From CAWDMN01 sp963803155 (GTDB lineage Bacteria; Acidobacteriota; Terriglobia; Versatilivoradales; Versatilivoraceae): a DNA stretch of 46,721 nucleotides. This document shows, one piece after another, positions 1-6,785 of this stretch. Within the stretch, counting starts at the first letter, position 1; each line of letters begins with the position of its first letter. The translations under genes and the position numbers were made by a program. The stretch covers positions 1 to 46,721 of the forward strand of contig CAWDMN010000098.1 in the NCBI GenBank assembly GCA_963803155.1, written 5' to 3'. The notes beneath the pieces are model-generated. The model saw only the letters and a list, made by a program, of their open reading frames with translations, searched no databases and was not told where the DNA came from.

Positions 1-300
1 AAGAGCTTCACCTACGGGCAGAGATTGGCTACAAAAGAGGGAACTGTGGCACTGCCGTGGGAAGCCTACAGGATTTTGGAGGACACTCGTATTGAGCCCC
101 AAAAAAGCAAGGAATACAGCCTTCATATCCCCTTGCCGCCGCAAGTTGCCGGAAACCTCAACGTCCGTGCCAGGCTTTATGACAGGATGATTTCAGAAAG
201 CATGAGCCGCCGCCTGAACATCCCAGTGCAGAATCCAGTTCTCATGACGTCCGCGGAGGCAACCGTTTCCGTCGAACCTTCAAAGGCGCGGCACCCTTGA
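1..300 (+). CDS. C-terminal tail of a probable multihaem cytochrome c-type protein (partial)
   Basis: The reading frame is open from the left edge and stops at 298-300, so only about 99 C-terminal residues are present. No haem motif lies in the visible part. The alternation of a hydrophilic segment (EDTRIEPQKSKEY) with LPLPP-like and RARLYDR strands resembles the beta-rich tail that follows the haem domains of large multihaem cytochromes from environmental bacteria. That resemblance is from memory and is weak. The position just upstream of a haem/copper redox cluster fits such a role. A TTG at 25 is an in-frame codon, not a convincing start. It could equally be the tail of an unrelated secreted protein. 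Confidence 0.4.
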   Translation, partial: KSFTYGQRLATKEGTVALPWEAYRILEDTRIEPQKSKEYSLHIPLPPQVAGNLNVRARLYDRMISESMSRRLNIPVQNPVLMTSAEATVSVEPSKARHP

Positions 301-634
301 TTCCCTTTATTCCGAGGCTGCGCGCCGAAGAAACGCAACTTGAATCTAGCCTGGCGAAGGTGCCAGTAGCTTCTCCCGATGAAGATACACTAGACCCGAA
401 CAGAGCCAAGACGCGAACGCCCTTGCTGACACAATTGTCCAGGGATTTTCCCCATTAAAAGTTGGACAAAGTCTGATGACTCGTTAAGATCCATATAAAG
501 GCCTACTTTGGTAGCAAGAGTTCCCCTGGACGCATCGCAAGGCACCCGTGATTTACCATTTGGACTGACCTCATGAGAGTAGTTCATAGACAATCGCCTC
601 GCAGGATAGCTTTGTTGATAGAGGAGAGCTCTAT
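301..634. other. Intergenic region with a weak promoter candidate
   Basis: No convincing gene is seen in these 334 bases. A possible sigma-70 promoter is TTGGAC at 462-467 and TAAGAT at 485-490 with a 17-base spacer. Its -35 region overlaps the right arm of a 7-base inverted repeat (TTGTCCA at 435-441 and TGGACAA at 463-469), which could be an operator. Both are weak by eye. A ribosome binding site (GAGGAG) lies just before the gene that starts at 635. Confidence 0.25.
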
Positions 635-2074
635 ATGTCGAGTTACCGAAAATTATTCAATGCCGGCTTGTCCGGAATGTTAATAGCGTTGGGCTTGACC
701 TTCTTCATTGTTGAATTGATCCGACCAGCCCCAAGTGCTCTAGCGATCCCCGCTTTTGCCCGTAAATATCAAACTTCATGTGCGACCTGCCACAACAATT
801 ATCCAGAGCTAAATGATTTTGGAGAAGCATTCAAAAAGAGCGGCTTCAAGTTTCCCAAGGATGATGAGACCTTTGTCAAGGAACCCCCTGTCATGTTGGG
901 GGCTCAAGCTCAGCGGGAAGCTTTTCCGAAAGCCATTTATCCGGGTGAAATTCCAGGAAACATTCCCATTGGTTTTCGTTACTCCGGGTTCCTCAATTAC
1001 AACAGCAGACAACCCGTGGCCTTGGGTCTGCTTCCACGAACTGACTTATTCACACCGAACACGTTTACCATAATTGCTGCCGGCAGCTTCGGTTCCAATC
1101 TTTCGTTTTGGGTGGATAACGACATCTCGGCGGGGGGTGCCAACAGTAGTGCTGGCTTAGGTGATGGTTACTTGAAGGTGAACGATCTCGGCCGTTTTCT
1201 GCACTTGCCCAAAGACGCGCTCAACCTTCGGTTTGGCCAATTTGAATTAGACCTGCCTTTCACTCAAGCGCGAGGGATCAACCCCACCAACTATGACATA
1301 TACGACCAGGCAGCGGTGGCCGGGACGCTGGGGACCACCAACAACCCGTTTCTCCTGAATGTCCCTCAACGAGCCATCGAGTTGGGGGGATATCCGAATG
1401 ATGGGAATTTTTCCTGGTCCGTCTCCCTGGTGAATGGTTCTAACAATGCTCCGGCCACTCGGAACTTCAAGGACGTCTATGTGCGAGTCTCGCAACGATT
1501 CAATTTGGATCGTGACCCTGCTGCGCGCAAGGAAGTCCGGGCTGCCGGCCCCACGGGTCCACGCGATCACACTTCGATTCGGCTGGGGGCTTTCTATTAC
1601 TATGGACGCAATGCCTTGAATCTCGACCGGGTTGCCTATCCGCAATTCGGCACACTCCATGAACCGTTTTACCGGGTGGGAGGGGACGTTCGTTTCAAAT
1701 ATCACAATTTTGAGTTGTATGGATTGGGCATGTATGGCCGCGACTCCAACCTCATTCCTGACGCGAACGTCCTTGTCGTCCTCCCTGGTCCTCCGGTGAC
1801 TTTCAGCGGTGGGTTTGCTGAAGCTGAATATTGGTTCTACCCATGGGTTATTGGCATTTTACGTTACGACATTGTCAACTCGCCGACCGATTTCATTAAT
1901 GGCGTCTCGCGGTACAATTCGCGCAATCGATTTTCTCCCGGGATTCAATTTTTAGTTAGAGCCAATATCAAGACGGTCTTCGAATACCAACACCGCTGGG
2001 AACAGCCGACAGGGCAGCCCGGAGAATTTTTCCGGCCCAATGGCGCAGTCTTTGGCATCGACTATTCCTTCTAA
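635..2074 (+). CDS. Cyc2-like fused monohaem cytochrome c / outer-membrane beta-barrel protein
   Basis: This 479-residue protein has an N-terminal signal segment (hydrophobic about residues 12-30), then one haem c motif CATCH at 49-53 inside PAFARKYQTSCATCH, followed by PELNDFGEAFKKSG at 57-70. The rest is a series of alternating aromatic/polar strands (for example LRFGQFELDL, RLGAFYYYGRN, FELYGLGMYGR, AEYWFYPW) and ends in IDYSF, a C-terminal aromatic typical of outer-membrane barrels. Short N-terminal cytochrome plus porin-like barrel, total near 480 residues, and the P-x-FAR...CxxCH...P-x-L-x-x-FG-x-x-FK-x-x-G pattern are the architecture known for Cyc2 iron oxidases. Many relatives with this pattern have no proven function. 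The start is supported by GAGGAG upstream. A copper protein gene follows 41 bases downstream. Outer-membrane electron transfer is inferred, not shown. Confidence 0.7.
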   Translation: MSSYRKLFNAGLSGMLIALGLTFFIVELIRPAPSALAIPAFARKYQTSCATCHNNYPELNDFGEAFKKSGFKFPKDDETFVKEPPVMLGAQAQREAFPKAIYPGEIPGNIPIGFRYSGFLNYNSRQPVALGLLPRTDLFTPNTFTIIAAGSFGSNLSFWVDNDISAGGANSSAGLGDGYLKVNDLGRFLHLPKDALNLRFGQFELDLPFTQARGINPTNYDIYDQAAVAGTLGTTNNPFLLNVPQRAIELGGYPNDGNFSWSVSLVNGSNNAPATRNFKDVYVRVSQRFNLDRDPAARKEVRAAGPTGPRDHTSIRLGAFYYYGRNALNLDRVAYPQFGTLHEPFYRVGGDVRFKYHNFELYGLGMYGRDSNLIPDANVLVVLPGPPVTFSGGFAEAEYWFYPWVIGILRYDIVNSPTDFINGVSRYNSRNRFSPGIQFLVRANIKTVFEYQHRWEQPTGQPGEFFRPNGAVFGIDYSF

Positions 2075-2115
2075 CGTGATGGGGGCCCCAATTCTTTGGA
2101 AATCGAGGTTAGCAT

Positions 2116-2718
2116 ATGGAAGCTCTACGCAAGCTGTTCATCTTGGCAGTTCTGGTCGGGACCGTGTCGGGCCCTGCTCGGGCGGGAGAAATCATAGGGC
2201 AAGTGACTGCACAGGGCCTTCGGTCTCCTGCTTTTATTGTAGTTTACGTTGACGCCATCCCTGGAAAGACCTTTACTCCGCCCACTCAAAACCCAGTTGT
2301 AGATCAAAGGAAGATGACGTTTATTCCCCATGTCATTGGCGTGCTCAAGGGGACTACCGTGGAATTTCTGAATAGCGATCCCGTGGGACACAACGTTTAT
2401 TGGCCTTCAGTAAGCGGAAACAAGAAGCTCGCTCACAACCTTGGCACTTGGGCTCAAGGCTCAAAGAAATCTTTCACATTTGATGAACTGGGGGCTGCCC
2501 CATTGCTGTGCAATGTACACCCCGAAATGTCTGGCTACGTCGTGGTGGTTCCGACCCCCTACTTTGCGACGACCGATAAGGAAGGGAATTTCGAAATCAA
2601 AGATGTCCCTCCCGGCCAGTATACGCTCAAGACTTGGAGTGAAGGGGGGAAAGCCGCATCGCAGCCAGTTGAAGTGAAAGGCGCCACGACAACGGTCAAC
2701 CTCACCGTTCAAAAATAA
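2116..2718 (+). CDS. Periplasmic cupredoxin (plastocyanin-like, type-1 copper) with C-terminal carboxypeptidase-regulatory-like domain
   Basis: A 200-residue secreted protein with signal peptide (residues 1-23, ending ARA-GE). The cupredoxin fold is indicated by GTTVEFLNSDPVGHNVYWP and by the ligand cluster C132-N-V-H135-P-E-M138. With H92 this gives the His-Cys-His-Met set of a type-1 mononuclear copper site. Residues about 150-200 (TTDKEGNFEIKDVPPGQYTL) form a short beta-sandwich like the carboxypeptidase regulatory domain. The gene follows the cytochrome-barrel gene closely and precedes the Rieske/cytochrome b cluster, so a role as a soluble one-electron shuttle in the periplasm is a reasonable inference. 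The family assignment is strong; the partners are not known. Confidence 0.8.
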   Translation: MEALRKLFILAVLVGTVSGPARAGEIIGQVTAQGLRSPAFIVVYVDAIPGKTFTPPTQNPVVDQRKMTFIPHVIGVLKGTTVEFLNSDPVGHNVYWPSVSGNKKLAHNLGTWAQGSKKSFTFDELGAAPLLCNVHPEMSGYVVVVPTPYFATTDKEGNFEIKDVPPGQYTLKTWSEGGKAASQPVEVKGATTTVNLTVQK

Positions 2719-2822
2719 CTGGCCAGTGGTTAGCAAGAAGATAACTCAGGAACATTCAGACGCGCATCCCGAAGCGGGGACGGGATGTTTATCTTCCCCC
2801 CCCCTATCCCAGCGGAAGGGTA

Positions 2823-4838
2823 GTGTATCTGAGTGAGGAAAATTACTCGAAGGGCACAGCCGCTTGGGGAGAAGATTTTCAGAGGAATCACGGGGGCGTG
2901 ATGCGTTCAAAGCTAGTTGACCTGGAATGGCTGGAGTCAAATTTCCCTTGCATGCAGGCTTGTCCTGTTCACACTCAAGCGGGACGGTATGTGGCTTTGA
3001 TCGCGGAAGGCCGCTATGAAGAGGCATACCGTTATGCACGCCGACCCAATCCGCTGGCATCGATCTGTGGCCGGGTCTGTGGTCATCCTTGCGAAACCGA
3101 TTGCCGGAGGGGTCAATTCGATGCGCCGATCTCCATTCGGGCGCTCAAGCGCTTTCTCACCGAACGGCATGGGCCGGAATCCCGCAACCCCCTCCAGGTT
3201 TTCCCTGAACAGCCTGAGATTTTCCGGCCTGAGAAGATAGCCGTGATTGGATCCGGTCCGGCGGGGCTTGCCGCCGCTCACGATCTGGCACTCCTGGGAT
3301 ACCCTGTCACAATTTTTGAAGCCGCGCCAATACCTGGCGGTATGCTTCACCTGGGCATCCCTGAGTACCGCTTGCCGCGCGATGTCCTCAAGGCCCAGAT
3401 TCGCGAGATCCTGGATCTGGGCATTACGTTGAAAGTAAACACCCGCTTGGGTAAAGATTTTTTTCTTTCGGATCTCCGAAATCAAGGTTTCAAGGCGGTA
3501 TTGTTGGCCTTGGGGCTGCACCGCAGCCGCGACTTGATGCTGCCCGGTCATGACCTGGATGGGGTGGTCAAAGGGATTGATTTTCTGCTCAATGTCAACT
3601 TAGGTTACCGCTTTCAAATTGGCAGAAAGGTGGTTGTGATTGGTGGCGGGAATGTGGCCATCGATGTTGCCCGCACAGCGTTGCGAGAGCAACAGCACCT
3701 ATCTTTGGAAGATCTCACCGAGTCCGCCTTGCCGGAAAGCCTGAGTCCGGGAGAACAGCAGGTGGCCATGAAGGAATGGCTGGATGTTTCCCTGGCAGCC
3801 TTGCGCATGGGAGCACGGGAAGTTCATCTCATGTGTCTGGAGCCGCGCGAGGAGATGCCCGCTTTTGAAGAGGAGATCGAAGAGGGCATGCGGGAAGGCT
3901 TGAAAATTCACCCATCTCTGGGACCCAAACAGTTCATGGGCCGGAGTGGGAAGCTGACGGGGGTCGAGACTATCCTCTGCACGTCGGTTTTTGATGCCGA
4001 GCACCGCTTTAAACCCGTTTTTGCTGAAGGAACGGAGAGCGTACTGGATTGTGATACGGTGATCCTGGCGATTGGGCAGACATCGGACCTTTCCTTTCTC
4101 ACTGCCGAAGATGGAGTGGCAACCACGCGCCAAGGGACCGTCAAAATCGATCCGGAGACACTCATGTCCAGCACTCCTGGAGTTTTTGCAGCCGGGGACA
4201 TTGCCTTCGGACCTCGTTTGATCATCAGTGCCGTGGCGGATGGCAGAAAGGCCGCGGAGCAGATCGACCGCTACTTGTGCGGCCCGGAATGGAAACCCAA
4301 GCCCCGGTATGTGCAAATTACCATTCTCGATCAACACCAGATGGTCGAATCGTACGACGAGTATTCCCGCCTACCCGTTCCCGTTTCGCCCCTCGACCGC
4401 CGAACCGGTGTCGCCGAGGTGGAGATTGGTTATAGCGAGGAGGAAGCCAAGCGCGAGGCGCGACGTTGCCTGCGCTGTTGGATTAACACCATCTTTGAAG
4501 GTAACGAAGAGAATGGCACCGAATGCATTCTTTGTGGAGGATGTGTGGACGTCTGTCCTGAAAACTGCCTGGAACTTGTTCCTCTCAGCCAATTGTCTGT
4601 TCCCGCGGAAGTCAAAACGCAACTGGTCGAAGGATCGAGTATATATGCAGACGCATTCCAGCACCTTGGTCCAGATGATTTGCCTTCCAGTGAAGGCGCG
4701 ATGATGGTGAAAGATGAAACCATTTGCATTCGATGTGGTCTTTGCGCCCTACGCTGCCCCGCCCGCACCATTACGATGGAGTCATTTGAAGTGTTTGAGC
4801 GTGACCCCGAGACAGTTGAGGTGAAAGGCCATGAATGA
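2823..4838 (+). CDS. NAD(P)-dependent FAD/4Fe-4S oxidoreductase, GltD family, with C-terminal ferredoxin domains
   Basis: This 671-residue protein has the GltD-type N-terminal cysteine set (C43, C47, C82, C86, C90, C94) for 4Fe-4S clusters, an FAD-binding Rossmann motif GSGPAGLAAA (143-152), an NAD(P)-binding motif GGGNVAIDVAR (274-284) and the AAGDI FAD motif near 456. Two ferredoxin-type cluster motifs sit at the C terminus: C568-x2-C571-x2-C574-x3-C578 and C635-x2-C638-x2-C641-x3-C645. It looks like a soluble electron-entry or electron-exit module moving electrons between NAD(P) and Fe-S carriers. Its stop overlaps the start of the Rieske gene by 8 bases, so it is probably a subunit of, or partner to, the Rieske/cytochrome b complex. 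Comparable subunits are known beside bc complexes of anammox bacteria. GTG at 2823 has GGAAGGG upstream; ATG at 2901 is an alternative start. Confidence 0.8.
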   Translation: MYLSEENYSKGTAAWGEDFQRNHGGVMRSKLVDLEWLESNFPCMQACPVHTQAGRYVALIAEGRYEEAYRYARRPNPLASICGRVCGHPCETDCRRGQFDAPISIRALKRFLTERHGPESRNPLQVFPEQPEIFRPEKIAVIGSGPAGLAAAHDLALLGYPVTIFEAAPIPGGMLHLGIPEYRLPRDVLKAQIREILDLGITLKVNTRLGKDFFLSDLRNQGFKAVLLALGLHRSRDLMLPGHDLDGVVKGIDFLLNVNLGYRFQIGRKVVVIGGGNVAIDVARTALREQQHLSLEDLTESALPESLSPGEQQVAMKEWLDVSLAALRMGAREVHLMCLEPREEMPAFEEEIEEGMREGLKIHPSLGPKQFMGRSGKLTGVETILCTSVFDAEHRFKPVFAEGTESVLDCDTVILAIGQTSDLSFLTAEDGVATTRQGTVKIDPETLMSSTPGVFAAGDIAFGPRLIISAVADGRKAAEQIDRYLCGPEWKPKPRYVQITILDQHQMVESYDEYSRLPVPVSPLDRRTGVAEVEIGYSEEEAKREARRCLRCWINTIFEGNEENGTECILCGGCVDVCPENCLELVPLSQLSVPAEVKTQLVEGSSIYADAFQHLGPDDLPSSEGAMMVKDETICIRCGLCALRCPARTITMESFEVFERDPETVEVKGHE

Positions 4839-5341
4839 AGGAGAAGCTGATTGGAAGAGTCTCGAAAATCCCGCGGAAACAGAGAAAGCCGAAATCAACC
4901 GCAGGGATTTTTTCAACGAGGTTTCCACTGGCGCCCTGGGGCTGGCCGGAGTGGGAGCCGCCATCGTCTGTTTGAAATACCTCTCACCCAATGTGTTGTT
5001 TGAGCCGCCCACTGCCTTCCGAGCCGGCAATCCGGATCTTTACCCGCTCAACTCGGTGACTTTTCTCCAAGATCAACAAGTATATATCGTCCGGACGGCG
5101 GAGGGCTTTTACGCCGTTTCGGCCGTCTGCACACACTTGGGGTGCATTACCCAGTGGAAACCGGATGCCCGGCTTGATTGCTTGTCCCTGCCACGGCAGC
5201 AAATTCAAGAGTGACGGCACCAAGGTCGAAGGTCCGGCACCCCGGCCCCTGCCTCATTTTGCCATTTCCTTGACGGCGGATGGTGAACTCCGGATTGATA
5301 AACTGGAAACCATCAAGGCGGGCCAAATTCTTAAAATCTGA
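4831..5341 (+). pseudogene. Rieske 2Fe-2S protein of a cytochrome bc/b6f-type complex, interrupted by a one-base frameshift
   Basis: The frame starting at ATG 4831 (overlapping the previous stop) gives a Tat-like NRRDFF motif, one membrane segment and the first Rieske motif CTHLGC, then runs out of frame and stops at 5214. The second cluster motif CPCHGSKF is encoded one frame further on, from about 5177, and continues to a stop at 5339-5341. Removing one base near 5170-5178 restores DARL-IACPCHGS and a continuous 169-residue protein of normal size. The Rieske protein carries the 2Fe-2S centre that takes electrons from quinol (or gives them back in reverse flow). The coding quality on both sides is intact, so this is either a sequencing or assembly error or a very recent mutation. 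No slippery heptamer is visible, so programmed shifting is unlikely. Confidence 0.85.
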
Positions 5342-5349
5342 GGAACGCG

Positions 5350-6102
5350 ATGGCCACATTTTCGATGGAGCAAACACTCGCCCATTTGCGGGCCACTCGG
5401 ATCTGGAAATCTATTTTCCGGCGCGAACCGGCACGTACCAACCGGACCCGGAGTTTGGCGATCTTCGGGAATCTCTTTCTGCACCTGCTTCCAGTTAAGG
5501 TGCGGGAGAGTTCATTGCGCGTGAGGGCCACCTATTATCTGGGCTCCTTCGCCTTTTTATTATTCCTGGTGCTTTCCGCTACAGGCGTCTTATTGATGCT
5601 TTACTATCATCCGGCAGTTCCGCAAGCCTATCTGGATATGAAGGACCTCCGTTTCGTCGTCTCCAACGGCATTTTTCTGCGCAACCTGCACCGGGTGGCG
5701 GCTCATGCCATGGTATTTATCGTGTTCTGGCATATGTTCCATGTTTTTTATCGGGGCGGGTACAAACCGCCGCATGAATTCAATTGGATCGTGGGTGTGA
5801 TCTTGCTCATGCTGACCCTCTTCCTCAGCTACACAGGTTACCTTTTGCCCTGGGATCAGCTGGCTTTCTGGGCCATAACGGTGGGGACCAATATTATTTC
5901 CGCAATGCCTTTATTGGGGCAACCAACTCGCTTCTTGTTGTTAGGGGGAAACGTTGTGGGAGAAAACGCGCTGCTCCGGTTCTATGTGCTGCATTGCGTC
6001 ATCCTTCCCTTGGGGACCTTGTTTCTCATCGGCATCCACTTTTGGCGTATCCGGAAAGACGGTGGCATAACCGTGGGAGAAGACCATGAACGAAAAGAAT
6101 AA
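5350..6102 (+). CDS. Cytochrome b, N-terminal (b6-like) subunit of the Rieske/cytochrome b complex
   Basis: A 250-residue protein with four membrane helices and the two bis-histidine haem pairs of cytochrome b: H114/H128 in helix B and H215/H230 in helix D. The spacings of 14 and 15 residues match cytochrome b6. The GYLLPWDQLAFWA segment (about 163-175) is the conserved quinol-site loop. The length fits b6 rather than full-length mitochondrial-type cytochrome b, and the C-terminal half is encoded by the next gene. An N-terminal extension of about 50 polar residues precedes the first helix. The gene starts 8 bases after the restored Rieske stop and overlaps the next gene by 17 bases, showing tight operon organisation. 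Confidence 0.92.
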   Translation: MATFSMEQTLAHLRATRIWKSIFRREPARTNRTRSLAIFGNLFLHLLPVKVRESSLRVRATYYLGSFAFLLFLVLSATGVLLMLYYHPAVPQAYLDMKDLRFVVSNGIFLRNLHRVAAHAMVFIVFWHMFHVFYRGGYKPPHEFNWIVGVILLMLTLFLSYTGYLLPWDQLAFWAITVGTNIISAMPLLGQPTRFLLLGGNVVGENALLRFYVLHCVILPLGTLFLIGIHFWRIRKDGGITVGEDHERKE

Positions 6103-6784
6103 CCGCGAGGCCGGAATCAGTTCCAATGCTCTCAAGTCTCCCCAGCGAATTGTCTTTATCACCAAAGAGACCTCGGCCCAAGTGACAGGCGATGCGGTCC
6201 CCCGGCGAATGAGCTTTCCACACCTGATTCTTCGCGAGGCCCTGGTGTTCCAGCTTCTGCTGGTTCTGCTGGTGGTTCTGGCGTTGCTTTGGGATGCTCC
6301 GCTCGAACAGCTGGCCAATCCTTTGCTGACCCCCAATCCGGCCAAAGCTCCCTGGTATTTTCTGGGATTGCAGGAACTGCTCCACGTGTACCCCCCTTTT
6401 GTGGCCGGTATTCTGATTCCCAGCTTGATCGTCCTGGCTCTGTTGGTGATTCCCTATTTTAATGTCAACATTTCGGGTGAACGGCTATGGGCTTTGAATC
6501 GCAGGCGCCGCTTCACTCTATTTCTAATCACATTGGCGGCTTTGCTCATCATGTTTGCCGCAGTGGAGGCGTGGACGCTGATTGTGCCAACAGCTGCCGT
6601 GGCAAGCCTGATGTTTATCTCCTATTTTGCCAGTCCGGGTGGAAACCGGGTGACGGAATTCCTGCGCTTGCGCCCTATTTCCTGGTGGGTCATGACATGG
6701 TTTATTGTGGTAGCCATCACGCTGACAGTTGTGGGCACGTTCTTTCGAGGACCTGGCTGGTCTTGGGTTTGGCCATGGAGATAA
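6086..6784 (+). CDS. Cytochrome b C-terminal (subunit IV-like) protein
   Basis: A 232-residue hydrophobic protein with the C-terminal cytochrome b domain. LLTPNPAKAPWYFLGLQELL (about 74-93) contains the quinol-oxidation-site motif in the PWYF variant instead of the PEWY of mitochondria and b6f; this variant is known from menaquinone-type bc complexes. About six hydrophobic segments are seen, two to three more than plant subunit IV (three), so the tail (after about residue 140) carries extra helices. The start ATG 6086 lies inside the end of the b6-like gene. Together with that gene it forms the membrane core. The PWYF form hints at menaquinone as substrate (inference). Confidence 0.85.
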   Translation: MNEKNNREAGISSNALKSPQRIVFITKETSAQVTGDAVPRRMSFPHLILREALVFQLLLVLLVVLALLWDAPLEQLANPLLTPNPAKAPWYFLGLQELLHVYPPFVAGILIPSLIVLALLVIPYFNVNISGERLWALNRRRRFTLFLITLAALLIMFAAVEAWTLIVPTAAVASLMFISYFASPGGNRVTEFLRLRPISWWVMTWFIVVAITLTVVGTFFRGPGWSWVWPWR

Positions 6785-6785
6785 T

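Noticed and set aside
390..593. 67-codon minus-strand open frame in the first intergenic region
   Set aside because: No ribosome binding site or motif, and composition looks random.
5165..5214. Programmed frameshift in the Rieske gene
   Set aside because: No slippery heptamer, no stop at the shift point and no stimulatory structure are seen; error or mutation is simpler.
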